9,830 bases of DNA from NCBI GenBank assembly GCA_028288775.1, contig JAQGHP010000332.1:1-9830 (forward strand), read 5' to 3'. Under the pieces are notes generated by a model that worked only from the letters and a program-made list of their open reading frames with translations, was not told the origin of the DNA and made no database searches. Numbering within the stretch: the first letter of the stretch is position 1; each line of letters opens with the position of its first letter. Positions 1 to 7,045 of this stretch are shown here, one piece after another. This DNA is from Phycisphaerales bacterium (GTDB lineage Bacteria > Planctomycetota > Phycisphaerae > Tepidisphaerales > Tepidisphaeraceae). Position numbers and translations under genes: made by a program.

Positions 1-3000
1 GCACGGAGGCGCTTTGCGTCGGCCCGGCGGTTACGGTCATGGTCGCGTTGAGGGTCAACCCGTTGACAACATTCAACAATGCGAATTGAGGAACTGAGAT
101 ATCATTATTTACGGTGACCCCGTCAAGCGTTCCGCCGAGAGCCACGATCGGCGCGCCGTCACTGCTGGGGGCAATGGTCCCGTTTCTGATGGTGCCGCCG
201 TTAAGATTCCATGGCCCGGGGGTGGAAAAACTAGCGCCGGTATTATCGATCAGGCCGGTGACCGAGATGACGCCGCCCGCCATGGTAATCGGGCCGAGGG
301 CGGCCGTTTTGACGGCGGCGGGTGGACTCACAATAAGGGATGGCAGTCCAAGGGAAGGCACTCCGCCCAAATAAAAGGTCCCGCCGGTGATATTGATCCC
401 GCCCGTGTTTGTGAATGCTCCCTCGAACCCTAAACTTGTCCCCGCCGGGACGGTAACCGGCTGATTGTTGATCCAACTGGTGCCGTTTATGTTAACGGTG
501 CTATTTGCATCAGTGACTTGCACCGTGTTAGCGTTTCCTGTGAGGTTGTTGACAACGAGCGTGCCGCCGCCAGTGGCTTCAATCGTCCCGGTATTTGTAA
601 AGCCAATGAATCTACTGTCCCCCAGTACAATCGTCCGCCCTGGGGTGTCTGCGTCAACCGTCCCCTGATTGACGAGCTTTTGGGCGCCGTTGGAGCCGGT
701 AAACGTGGCACCGCTCTGGCTGCCGCCGCGGACAGTGAGACCCGTCCCAAGCGTCAATGTTGCCGAGGTTGTGGTATTGGGGCCTTGGATCGCTGCCAAA
801 GTGTCGAGGACCACCTGCCCGGTTCCGCCAAGCGTTTGCGTCCCTTTAAATATGACATAGCTATCGATCGTCAGCGTTCCATTGACGGTAAGGCCGTCAA
901 ACACTTCCAATTGAACGGCACCCGTTGATAAGTCGGTGTCGAGCGTAACCCCGTCGAGAATGCTGTATACGGAAGTATTGGCCAGCCGCAACACCGCGCC
1001 TCCGCTGGCGGTGATCGTGCCATTCTTGATTGTGCCCCCGGCCAAGTTCCAGGACCCGGTCGCGGCGGTGAGTGCGAGAGTCGTGCCGGTATTGTCGAGG
1101 AGGCCGGAGATGTTTACAGAGCCGCCCGTGCGATTAATCGAACCGATTGTCGCGAGCGTAAACGTGCCCCCCAGGTAGAAATCGCCGCCCATGATGTTCA
1201 CGCCGCCGGGATTGGTCCATGAGCCATAAAACTTCAGGGACGTCCCGGCGGGGACCATTGCGGGCTGATTGTTCACCCAATTGGTACCGCTGAGGAAGAG
1301 GACGCTGTTCGCACCGGTGACGAGCACCGTGTTTGCGTTACCAACAATGTTGGCATTGAGCGTGCCCCCTCCGGTGGCTTCCAACGTTCCCATATTGGTG
1401 ACGTTGCCGACCTGAAGCGTTCCCGGAGTATCGCAATTGATAATGCCTCGATTGATCAGCGTCGCAGCGCCCAGGGAGGTGCCGGCCGTCGAGCCGCCGT
1501 GGACTGTAATGCCCGGCCCGATGGTGAGGATTGCCTGCGCGACGTTCGAACCGAGGCTGCCCTGGTTGATCAGGAATACTTGGGCATTTCCGCCCAGCGT
1601 TTGGGACCCCACAATCAGGGCGGACCCGCCGACGGTAAGCGTCCCACCGAGCGTCAGCCCGTCCAGTATGGTCAATGAGGTGTTGACCAGGAGATCGGTG
1701 TTCAGCGTCACCCCGTCGAGGGTGGCGCCCGTGGTAACCAGCAAAGCCGCGCCACCGGTTGCCGACACCGTGCCATGGAGAATCGTGCCGCCGGCAAGGT
1801 TCCACGATCCAGTGACCGCATCGAGGGCGAGCGCCGTGCCGGTGTCGTCCAGGGTGCCGGTCAGGTTGACGGTGCCACCCGTCCGAAGGAATGTGCCCAG
1901 CTTTGCCAGCGTAAAGTTTCCACCAAGGTTGACCGTCGAGCCGGTTGTTTGGATCGTCCCGCCGTTACCCCACGTGCCGTTAAGGCTCACCGTCGAACCG
2001 TTCGTGCTGATCGTTGCGCCGGCGGGGTTCGTCCATTTACCGTTGAGCGTAAAGTTCGCTCCGGAGCTTTCGGTCAGGCCCGAGTTGGTAATCAAATTGT
2101 CGCCGGTAAGGCTAAGCGCGCTGCTCGCCCCGCTGACTTGAATGGCGTTGTGATTGCCGACGAGATTTTGCACCGTGAGGTAGCCGCCGGCGGTGACGGA
2201 GAAGCCAAGATTGCCGGCCAGATTCGCGCCGCTGACGGTCATGGAGCTTTTCGCCCCGCTGACCTGCAACGTATTGAGATTGCCGACCAGATTCAGGGCC
2301 GTGAGCGAACTGCCGTTCGTGCATTCCAATGTCCCGAAGTTGGTCACGGCGGCCAGGTTGACACCAGTGAAGAGTGGACGCCCGCCGTCGGCGAGGATCG
2401 TGCCGCGATTGATCAGGGATTCCTGACTGTTGCGGTTGTAGCTGTGAATTAGCGAGTTTTCAATCGTGACTCCCGGCCCTACTGTCAATGTGGCCGGCGC
2501 GGTGGTGCCCGTAGTGCTGTCGAATATACCTTCGATGAAGATGTCGCCGTATGAGTTCGTGGCCAAGCCAATCACTCGTCCCGTGCCTCCGATCGTTTGC
2601 GTGCCGTAAACCTCGACGCTGGTCAGACTGCTCACCGACAAGGTGCCGTTTAGGGTCAGCCCATTCTTCAAATACACCGCCCCGGTCCACACCGTCGCGT
2701 TCGCGTTCAGCGTGACCCCGTCGAGGTAGGAGGGGTACTCGGAGTAAATACCGAGTTGGCCGCTACCCGACACGATTGCGTCCTTGAGGGTTCCTGCTTG
2801 AATCGACATGTCCGCCGACAATTGCATCGAGCCCGCAACGTCCAGCGTGCCCCCATCGATGATCAGCGGCGAGGCGAGCGAAACACTATGGGCAAAAAGG
2901 TTGTCGTTGAAGCTCACCCTGAGTGTTGGGAATCCGCTGCCCACGATCGCATCGTCGGCGGCCGTAGGGACGCTGCCGCCGACCCAGTTTAGCGGATCGG

Positions 3001-3193
3001 CCCAATACCCGTAGCTGTCCCCCCCACCCTTCCAAGTCACGACCGAGAGCAGGAATCGCGCCTCGAGCGCTTCGGCCAGACAAGTGGGCCGGCGTTCGAT
3101 CGGAGCGGCCGCTCGGCGAGGCGATGCCGCCGGCAGACGGTCCGGCAGGAAGTGACGCAGGCGCGACAGAGATTTGTGGCCGAAGGCGGACAT
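1..3193 (-). CDS. Giant repetitive surface/adhesin-like protein, N-terminal part
   Basis: An uninterrupted frame runs from the ATG at 3193 to the left edge, giving 1064 codons with the C-terminus missing. GGAAGGAG lies 5 nt upstream of the start. Residues 1-40 are basic and not a classical signal peptide. They are followed by LEARFLLS (43-50), the LEPR-XLL-type motif seen at the N-terminus of many large planctomycete proteins. Next comes a W..W..NW..P..D pattern (W54, W64, NW 69-70, P76, D80), which typically opens modules of autotransporter-associated beta-strand-repeat proteins. The rest is rich in Gly, Thr, Asn and Val with very few Cys, and repeats elements such as LDGVTLN, GTQTLGGTGQV, NTGTIEATGGGTL and NNQPVTVPAGTSL. 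This is what a right-handed beta-helix surface protein looks like. The role in adhesion or the cell envelope is inferred; no enzymatic motif is visible. It lies downstream of the two-component genes on the same strand. Confidence 0.85.
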   Translation of the reverse strand, partial: MSAFGHKSLSRLRHFLPDRLPAASPRRAAAPIERRPTCLAEALEARFLLSVVTWKGGGDSYGYWADPLNWVGGSVPTAADDAIVGSGFPTLRVSFNDNLFAHSVSLASPLIIDGGTLDVAGSMQLSADMSIQAGTLKDAIVSGSGQLGIYSEYPSYLDGVTLNANATVWTGAVYLKNGLTLNGTLSVSSLTSVEVYGTQTIGGTGRVIGLATNSYGDIFIEGIFDSTTGTTAPATLTVGPGVTIENSLIHSYNRNSQESLINRGTILADGGRPLFTGVNLAAVTNFGTLECTNGSSLTALNLVGNLNTLQVSGAKSSMTVSGANLAGNLGFSVTAGGYLTVQNLVGNHNAIQVSGASSALSLTGDNLITNSGLTESSGANFTLNGKWTNPAGATISTNGSTVSLNGTWGNGGTIQTTGSTVNLGGNFTLAKLGTFLRTGGTVNLTGTLDDTGTALALDAVTGSWNLAGGTILHGTVSATGGAALLVTTGATLDGVTLNTDLLVNTSLTILDGLTLGGTLTVGGSALIVGSQTLGGNAQVFLINQGSLGSNVAQAILTIGPGITVHGGSTAGTSLGAATLINRGIINCDTPGTLQVGNVTNMGTLEATGGGTLNANIVGNANTVLVTGANSVLFLSGTNWVNNQPAMVPAGTSLKFYGSWTNPGGVNIMGGDFYLGGTFTLATIGSINRTGGSVNISGLLDNTGTTLALTAATGSWNLAGGTIKNGTITASGGAVLRLANTSVYSILDGVTLDTDLSTGAVQLEVFDGLTVNGTLTIDSYVIFKGTQTLGGTGQVVLDTLAAIQGPNTTTSATLTLGTGLTVRGGSQSGATFTGSNGAQKLVNQGTVDADTPGRTIVLGDSRFIGFTNTGTIEATGGGTLVVNNLTGNANTVQVTDANSTVNINGTSWINNQPVTVPAGTSLGFEGAFTNTGGINITGGTFYLGGVPSLGLPSLIVSPPAAVKTAALGPITMAGGVISVTGLIDNTGASFSTPGPWNLNGGTIRNGTIAPSSDGAPIVALGGTLDGVTVNNDISVPQFALLNVVNGLTLNATMTVTAGPTQSASV
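98..1880 (-). repeat. Three divergent copies of a ~62-residue protein repeat (98-281, 930-1127, 1691-1880)
   Basis: Each copy reads, in order, GG-x-V-N/S-x-x-G-L-x-D-x-TG, then W-N-L-x-GGTI-x-x-GT, then LDGVT-L/V with D or N and a hydrophobic residue. The copies begin 753 and 846 bp apart, so the larger unit is about 250-280 residues. They are diverged at both protein and DNA level, indicating old internal duplication rather than recent expansion. A degenerate start of another unit (LDGVTLN) lies near 2700-2727. Confidence 0.75.
424..1390 (-). repeat. Second protein repeat in the surface protein (424-589 and 1229-1390)
   Basis: The two segments encode near-parallel runs: GT-I/L-EATGGGTL, then GNANTV with T-D/G-AN, then W-I/V-NNQP and VPAGTSL. 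They begin about 800 bp apart, in phase with the other repeat set. Weaker relatives (GTLECTNGSSLTALN and the two NLVGN runs) occur around 2150-2350. Confidence 0.7.
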
Positions 3194-3466
3194 TTACTCT
3201 CCTTCCTATGGACGCAAGGCTGACAGGATCGTCCACGGATTGCCTCCCCTTCCCTAATGATGACCCGGAGAGAGGAACGAATTGATGGGAAGCCGTTTTG
3301 ATAACGGCGGTGGAGCATACCTGCGCAAGGGGTGCCCGCAAAGTAAAATAAAATGCCGGCCCCCGGGCTACTGGAGAGGATCCAATGGGGCCCATGGGCA
3401 GGATCGGGGCCGACGGGTGACTCTGCTGCTTCCGGGCAGTCAGCCAATGCAACTGCACATACGGCT
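3194..3466. other. Intergenic region between response regulator and surface protein
   Basis: This 273-bp stretch has no convincing gene. It holds a 6-bp hairpin (3292-3297 with 3303-3308, loop TTGAT) and, on the minus strand, GC-rich palindromic sequence (about 3385-3405, including GCCCATGGGC) followed by a T-rich stretch at 3342-3356. The latter could be a weak terminator for the two-component operon, but no clean stem plus T-run is present. I find no good -35/-10 pair for the surface protein. Whether that gene is read from its own promoter or through from the regulator cannot be settled here. Confidence 0.4.
3199..3206 (-). promoter_or_regulatory. Strong ribosome binding site of the giant surface protein
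   Basis: The minus strand reads GGAAGGAG, then AGTAA, then the ATG at 3193. The near-consensus Shine-Dalgarno with 5-nt spacing fixes the start codon of the repetitive protein. Confidence 0.7.
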
Positions 3467-4186
3467 TCATTCCCTTCCGCGAGCCTGGCTTTCGATCTCA
3501 TCGGCGCTGAGCATCCGATACCCTACGCTCCGAACCGTCAGCACGTACTCCGCGGCATCCCCCAGGGCCTTGCGGATTCCGACCACGTGCGCGTCCACCG
3601 TGCGCACGGTGACGGCGGCGTCGCTGTGAAGGGCGGCCTCGATGATCTCGTCCCGCGAGAAGGCCCGGCCGGGGTGCAGGGCCAGATGCGCGAGGATGCG
3701 GAATTCGGCAGCCGTGAGCGGGAGGGCCTTGCCGCGAAGCAGGGCGTGATGGGCGTGGAGATCGACGGTCAAATCGCCCATCCGAATCGTAGCGGTCGTT
3801 GACGTCCGGTCCCCTGGCCGCCTGAGCAGCGCCTTCACACGCGCGACCAGTTCGCGCGGGACGAAAGGCTTCACCAGATAATCATCGGCCCCCAGCTCAA
3901 GTCCCAGGATGCGGTCCGCGGCACTCGCCCTCGCGGAGAGCACGAGGATCGGTATTCGCACGTGGCGCGGGTCGCCTTTCAGCCGCTGGCAGACTTCCAG
4001 GCCGTCGATGTCCGGCATGGATAAATCGAGCACGACGAGGTCGGGGCGGTGGCTGGTCGCGATCTTGAGACCGGAGGTGCCGTCCATGGCGAGAATGACG
4101 TCGAAGCCCTCCTGCTCGAGGCTCCGCCGCACCAGGTCGGCGAGGTCCTTCTGGTCGTCAATGACGAGAATCGTCCCTTTGGTCAT
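3467..4186 (-). CDS. OmpR/PhoB-family DNA-binding response regulator
   Basis: This 239-residue protein has the usual family length and layout. The receiver domain (about 5-120) shows ILVIDD with acidic D10 and D11, the phosphoacceptor D54 in VVLDLSMPD, the switch residue S84 and the conserved K106 in LVKPF. The C-terminal winged helix (about 134-228) shows LTAAEFRIL (157-165), RTVDAHVVGIRKALGD (195-210) and VRSVGYR (218-224). It should be phosphorylated by the kinase encoded just upstream and act as a transcription factor; its targets are unknown. The start at 4186 puts the first beta strand at the usual distance. An in-frame ATG at 4327 would add 47 atypical residues, overlap the kinase gene by 17 bp and sit inside a hairpin, so I reject it. 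The chosen start has only a weak AGGG upstream and leaves a 124-bp gap after the kinase. Confidence 0.95.
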   Translation of the reverse strand: MTKGTILVIDDQKDLADLVRRSLEQEGFDVILAMDGTSGLKIATSHRPDLVVLDLSMPDIDGLEVCQRLKGDPRHVRIPILVLSARASAADRILGLELGADDYLVKPFVPRELVARVKALLRRPGDRTSTTATIRMGDLTVDLHAHHALLRGKALPLTAAEFRILAHLALHPGRAFSRDEIIEAALHSDAAVTVRTVDAHVVGIRKALGDAAEYVLTVRSVGYRMLSADEIESQARGRE

Positions 4187-4302
4187 GTGCCGCGCCCTGC
4201 ATGACGAACCGCGACGGATTCGATCTGAGCGCAGTGTACGGGAGGCGCACGGTTTGGGAAATGAGGGCATCGCCCGTGGCATCACGGCGGATTGTTCGAC
4301 GG

Positions 4303-4339
4303 ATCCGAACCTACAGATCGTAGCCATGTAGGTTCGGAT
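4303..4339. repeat. Perfect 13-bp inverted repeat at the kinase stop codon
   Basis: ATCCGAACCTACA (4303-4315) and TGTAGGTTCGGAT (4327-4339) are exact reverse complements separated by 11 nt. The kinase stop codon (4311-4313) lies in one arm. On the minus-strand transcript no T-run follows, so this is not a standard terminator. It could be an mRNA stem-loop tuning kinase to regulator output, or a protein-binding dyad. Confidence 0.7.
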
Positions 4340-5432
4340 GTGCCGAACGGTTCGCCTGCTCCGGCGCGATGGGAATCACGGGCAGCTTGACGGAAAAAAC
4401 CGCCCCGAGCCCGCGACCTTTGCTCGAAGCGTGAATGGATCCGTGATGTGCCGCGACGAGCGCCTGGCAAATCGCCAGGCCCAGCCCCAGCCCGCCGAAG
4501 CGGACGTGGATGTCGGGTTCGCCTTGCTCGAAGGCCTCGAAGATTTTCCCCAACTGCTGCGGCTCTATGCCCATCCCGGTGTCGCAGACTTCCAGGAGCA
4601 AATGCCCTTCGGGCGTATTACGGGTGCTGATGTGAATCCGCCCGCCGGCCGGGGTGAACTTGACGGCGTTGCGCACGAGGTTCCAGAAGATCTGCTGCAG
4701 GCGCACCGGATCGCCGGATATGTGCGTCGCGGTCGCGGCAAGGTCGGTGGTCAGGCAAAGCCCTTTTTCGCAGACGTCGGCTTCGCATACCTCGATCGCC
4801 GCCCGGAGCGGCTCGTGGGCGTCGACGGCCTCCTCGCGCAGGCGGAGCTTTCCGGTGGTGATACGGGTGAGATCCACGAGGTCTTCGATAAGCCGGATTT
4901 CCAAATCTATGTTGCGGCGGATGGTCCGCACGTCGTTGCGAACCGCCGGCGAAAGCGAGGGGTCCTGCTCCAGCATCTCCGCCACCATGAGCACCGGGCC
5001 CAGCGGCGTGCGCAGCTCGTGGCTCACCATTGCCAGGAATTTGCTCTTGGCGGCGCTGGCCTCCTCGGCGGCCTCCCTGGCCCGGCGCGACGCGTCCGCC
5101 GCCTTCTTAAGTGCGCCATGCAATGAGCTGGCCAGGAGCGAAACGACGGTAAAGACGGCCAGACGCAGCAGAAGGTCACGGACGGCCGTATAGGAAGTGG
5201 TTTGCGTCAGCAGCAGGAGGTACGCGGTGGCCATCCCCGAGAGCAGTGTGGCCAGCAGGCCCGGCCCGCGGCCGCCGTACCATCCGCTGATCAATACCGC
5301 GGCGAAAAATAAGGGGGAAATGCCGGCATCGCCGATGCCTGTGAGCCAATGGGTGAGGACCGTTGCCGCCACCACCGACAGGAGCGCCAGCCCGTAGCGG
5401 TATGCGATTGCCAAAGGTCGATTCATGCACAT
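4311..5432 (-). CDS. DUF4118-type transmembrane sensor histidine kinase
   Basis: From the start at 5432 the protein has 373 residues. Four hydrophobic segments (about 13-30, 40-53, 56-76, 86-104) with SPLFFAAVLISGWYGGRGPG match the KdpD-like DUF4118 membrane module, which has no large periplasmic sensor. An Ala-rich helical linker leads to the dimerisation/phosphoacceptor domain with H138 in MVSHELRTPLGP. The ATPase domain has an N-box (NLVRNAVKF, 251-259), G1 (DTGMGI, 284-289), an F-box (FEAF) and G2 (GGLGLGLAI, from 313). All catalytic motifs are intact. It lies directly upstream of the response regulator, its likely partner. GGGA stands 7 nt before the ATG at 5432. The ATG at 5426 and a GTG at 5462 (10 more residues, no Shine-Dalgarno) are alternatives. 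The stimulus is unknown. Confidence 0.93.
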   Translation of the reverse strand: MCMNRPLAIAYRYGLALLSVVAATVLTHWLTGIGDAGISPLFFAAVLISGWYGGRGPGLLATLLSGMATAYLLLLTQTTSYTAVRDLLLRLAVFTVVSLLASSLHGALKKAADASRRAREAAEEASAAKSKFLAMVSHELRTPLGPVLMVAEMLEQDPSLSPAVRNDVRTIRRNIDLEIRLIEDLVDLTRITTGKLRLREEAVDAHEPLRAAIEVCEADVCEKGLCLTTDLAATATHISGDPVRLQQIFWNLVRNAVKFTPAGGRIHISTRNTPEGHLLLEVCDTGMGIEPQQLGKIFEAFEQGEPDIHVRFGGLGLGLAICQALVAAHHGSIHASSKGRGLGAVFSVKLPVIPIAPEQANRSAHPNLHGYDL

Positions 5433-5463
5433 GCGCGATTCCCGGCGTCCAGAGCGGCCCACG

Positions 5464-5547
5464 GCAGTTGCACCCGCAGCCGCCGCGGGATTCTAAAGGT
5501 CACGTTTCACGAAAAGTATAGAACCCGGCGGCTACGGGTGCCACTGC
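5464..5547. repeat. 84-nt imperfect palindrome upstream of the histidine kinase
   Basis: The arms 5464-5495 and 5519-5547 can form 27 pairs in blocks of 5, 7, 8, 2 and 5 bp, interrupted by two single mismatches (5469/5542, 5477/5534) and small one-sided bulges at 5486 and 5489-5490, around a 23-nt loop (5496-5518). On the minus strand it ends 31 nt before the kinase start and begins 61 nt after the small-protein gene. No T-run follows, so it is not a canonical terminator. It is more likely a 5' leader structure, a processing site or a mobile palindromic repeat. On the minus strand TATACT (5520-5515) resembles a -10 box, but no -35 stands at the right spacing. Confidence 0.75.
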
Positions 5548-5608
5548 AATGGGGCTCGCAGGGGGTTCGACGATCACTGTAGCCAGATCTCCTTGCATAG
5601 GTCGCCTC

Positions 5609-5875
5609 TCAGGCGGATTCGGGCCAGGTCCCGTCGTCCGCGAACTTGCGGTACTTGCGCTTAAGCCTCTGCATCAGATTGAGGCACCACCCGGCGTCTT
5701 CGATTTCGCTGAAGTGCTCGAAGGTCCGCATGTCGCTGATCAGGTCGCACAACTGATCCTGCAAGCCGCCCAGCTCCCGCGCCAGGAAATCCGCCGTCCG
5801 ACGATCCGACTTGTGTTCGCACCCGGCCACCCATTTCTTCCTGCGCTTTTCCTTTTTCTTGTTTTTCTTGCTCAT
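5609..5875 (-). CDS. Small lysine-rich protein of unknown function
   Basis: The protein has 88 residues. The first 14 are almost all Lys and Arg (MSKKNKKKEKRRKKW). The remainder (about 22-80) looks helical, with heptad-like hydrophobic spacing, and contains Cys at 19, 43 and 64. No known domain is recognised and there is no signal peptide or membrane segment. The codons show strong G/C preference at third positions, which supports this frame over the overlapping ones. The frame stays open upstream to 6070, but those 65 residues are Arg-rich, low-quality sequence, so I start at 5875; a GAGGA lies about 11 nt upstream. It sits 5' of the kinase gene on the same strand, so cotranscription is possible despite the palindrome in the 176-bp gap. 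The basic tail might bind nucleic acid, but that is a guess. Confidence 0.55.
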   Translation of the reverse strand: MSKKNKKKEKRRKKWVAGCEHKSDRRTADFLARELGGLQDQLCDLISDMRTFEHFSEIEDAGWCLNLMQRLKRKYRKFADDGTWPESA

Positions 5876-6089
5876 GACAATTCGCATCCTCGCGTCCGGT
5901 GTGGCCAGCGCGCGGAATCGGCGCGCGCCAACCGGCGCATTCATTTCCATCGAAACAATTCTCCACGTCATCCGGCGGAGCCGATCAACTGATCGGGATG
6001 GTGTGAATAGCGAGGCGCATCGTAATTCCTGCCTGTAACAGAGCCCTCGCACGCGACGAAGCGCGTGCAAGCGCCATCACAACTCGAAT

Positions 6090-6136
6090 AACTCCCGGCT
6101 GAAATAAAGTAGGATCGGCCGGGAAAACTCCCGGCC
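6090..6136. ncRNA. Possible alternative-pairing RNA element
   Basis: AACTCCCGGC occurs twice, at 6090-6099 and 6126-6135. The segment GCCGGGA at 6118-6124 is complementary to both, so it can pair upstream (6093-6099) or downstream (6129-6136, extended to 8 bp with a 4-nt loop). Competing pairings are the basic layout of an RNA switch, but transcription through this point and any regulated gene are unknown. Confidence 0.25.
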
Positions 6137-6174
6137 CAACGAGGCGGGGAGGATCAGCAGTAGCCGCTATGGGC

Positions 6175-6197
6175 CGCGACGGAACGTGTCCGTCGCG
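6175..6197. repeat. Perfect 9-bp hairpin with 5-nt loop
   Basis: CGCGACGGA (6175-6183) and TCCGTCGCG (6189-6197) are exact reverse complements around ACGTG. It is the third stem in the hairpin series of this intergenic region. No T-run follows on either strand, which argues against a simple intrinsic terminator. Confidence 0.55.
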
Positions 6198-6443
6198 AAC
6201 CGGTCATGCGGAGTAAATTGAATGAATTCAACTGCATTCGTAAGGTCTCCATGGGGCCGCAGCACCCGAGGGAACGAGATTATTATGTGAAGCAGTAATA
6301 AGCAAGAAAAAAGTTCGAACGGCGCGGAGCAAAAAGCCTCCGCCCTAAAAGTCCTAACGGCAATCAGCGGCCAACCGATTCCGCCTTAAGATACATCGAA
6401 TGCAGCACCTACGGCTCCCTCCGCACAAAAGTGTAAAGTCGGG

Positions 6444-6449
6444 TATTAT
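6444..6449 (+). promoter_or_regulatory. Candidate -10 box giving a leaderless transcript
   Basis: TATTAT ends 6 nt before the ATG at 6456, so transcription would start at about the A of the start codon. No Shine-Dalgarno precedes this gene, which fits leaderless translation. The -35 region (about 6421-6426) has no resemblance to TTGACA, so support is limited. Confidence 0.3.
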
Positions 6450-6455
6450 GGCCGC

Positions 6456-6995
6456 ATGCGCCGCCGCCTGTTCACACTCCTGTCCGCGCTGTCGCTGGTG
6501 CTGTGCGTGCTGGCGGTCGCACGCTTGATTCGGCAGTATATTTGGCCGCCGGACGATGTTTTGGAGTGGAGGAGCAGCACGCCTCGGCCCGGATCGTCGT
6601 TCTCCACGTTCCGCATCTGGAGGGTTGCCGTTGGCGGGATAGGCCCTGATGGCGTGATGGTGAAGTTTGACCGGATAGCGTTCGATCTCGAAATGCCCCA
6701 GGAATATTTCTTTGGTAAAAATTTTCCGCCGGGCTTTCACCGGGAATCAACTCAGCGCATCACAGCCGGCTCCCCGAGGATAAAAAGTTCCTCCATTCGG
6801 TTCCCGTTGTGGTACGTGGCGATCATGACGTTGCCGTTGCCTCTGTATTGGGAGTTCGGTCACCGCCGCCGATGGTATCGCAAAGTCGGGGCACGGCACG
6901 GCCTGTGCCTCGCCTGCGGCTACGACCTCCGCGCCACGCCCGAGCGCTGCCCCGAGTGTGGCGCGCTGCCCGCAGCCACCAAGGTAAAGGCATGA
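6456..6995 (+). CDS. Planctomycete membrane protein with C-terminal zinc ribbon (copy 1)
   Basis: The protein has 179 residues. An N-terminal hydrophobic helix (about 5-24, FTLLSALSLVLCVLAV) is followed by a roughly 90-residue domain without recognisable motifs, a second hydrophobic segment (117-133) bounded by a basic cluster, and a four-Cys ribbon (C151, C154, C165, C168) in the sequence CGYDLRATPERCPECG. This architecture is common and often multicopy in planctomycetes; its function is not established. The topology is probably both ends in the cytoplasm with the middle domain outside, by the positive-inside rule. The stop overlaps the start of the next gene as ATGA, so the two are probably translationally coupled. 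The start at 6456 lacks a Shine-Dalgarno but matches the N-terminus of copy 2. Confidence 0.8.
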   Translation: MRRRLFTLLSALSLVLCVLAVARLIRQYIWPPDDVLEWRSSTPRPGSSFSTFRIWRVAVGGIGPDGVMVKFDRIAFDLEMPQEYFFGKNFPPGFHRESTQRITAGSPRIKSSSIRFPLWYVAIMTLPLPLYWEFGHRRRWYRKVGARHGLCLACGYDLRATPERCPECGALPAATKVKA

Positions 6996-7045
6996 AACGC
7001 CGCGCCTTCACACTCCTGTCCGCGCTGTCGCTGGTGCTGTGCGTG
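6471..7045 (+). repeat. 39-bp identical 5' repeat of the paralogues (6471-6509 and 7007-7045)
   Basis: The two segments, encoding the FTLLSALSLVLCV membrane helix, are identical over 39 bp, including all synonymous sites in Leu and Ser codons that could vary. This suggests recent duplication or gene conversion of the 5' end. Confidence 0.85.

Larger units (their letters stand above)
5876..6455. other. Divergent intergenic region rich in hairpins
   Basis: This 580-bp stretch between divergently read genes has no convincing coding frame. It contains perfect stems at 6049-6055/6062-6068 (7 bp), 6117-6124/6129-6136 (8 bp) and 6175-6183/6189-6197 (9 bp). AT-richer sequence at 6208-6235 and 6280-6315 could hold promoters, but no clear -35/-10 pair is seen. 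A bulged GC stem at about 6321-6345 has no proper T-run on the plus strand. It does not match any riboswitch consensus I remember. Confidence 0.5.

Noticed and set aside
1437..2452. Long plus-strand open frames (1437-2141 and 1775-2452) opposite the surface protein
   Set aside because: They are antisense to a continuous 1064-codon frame with a strong ribosome binding site and clear protein repeats; their translations are Pro/Val- or Arg-rich and repeat only as mirrors of the real gene.
4187..4327. Upstream start of the response regulator at 4327
   Set aside because: It adds 47 residues unlike any receiver domain, lacks a Shine-Dalgarno and starts inside a hairpin overlapping the kinase end.
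4338..5126. Plus-strand 262-codon frame over the kinase gene
   Set aside because: It is the antisense of intact histidine-kinase motifs and resembles no protein family.
5549..5992. Plus-strand 147-codon frame with a hydrophobic run, over the small lysine-rich gene
   Set aside because: The hydrophobic run is the complement of the Lys-rich head (poly-Phe/Leu opposite poly-Lys), and the minus frame has the better third-position GC.
6321..6345. GC-rich bulged stem as a terminator before 6456
   Set aside because: Pairing needs several bulges and no T-run follows on the plus strand; on the minus strand a T-run is present, but no gene is read towards it.
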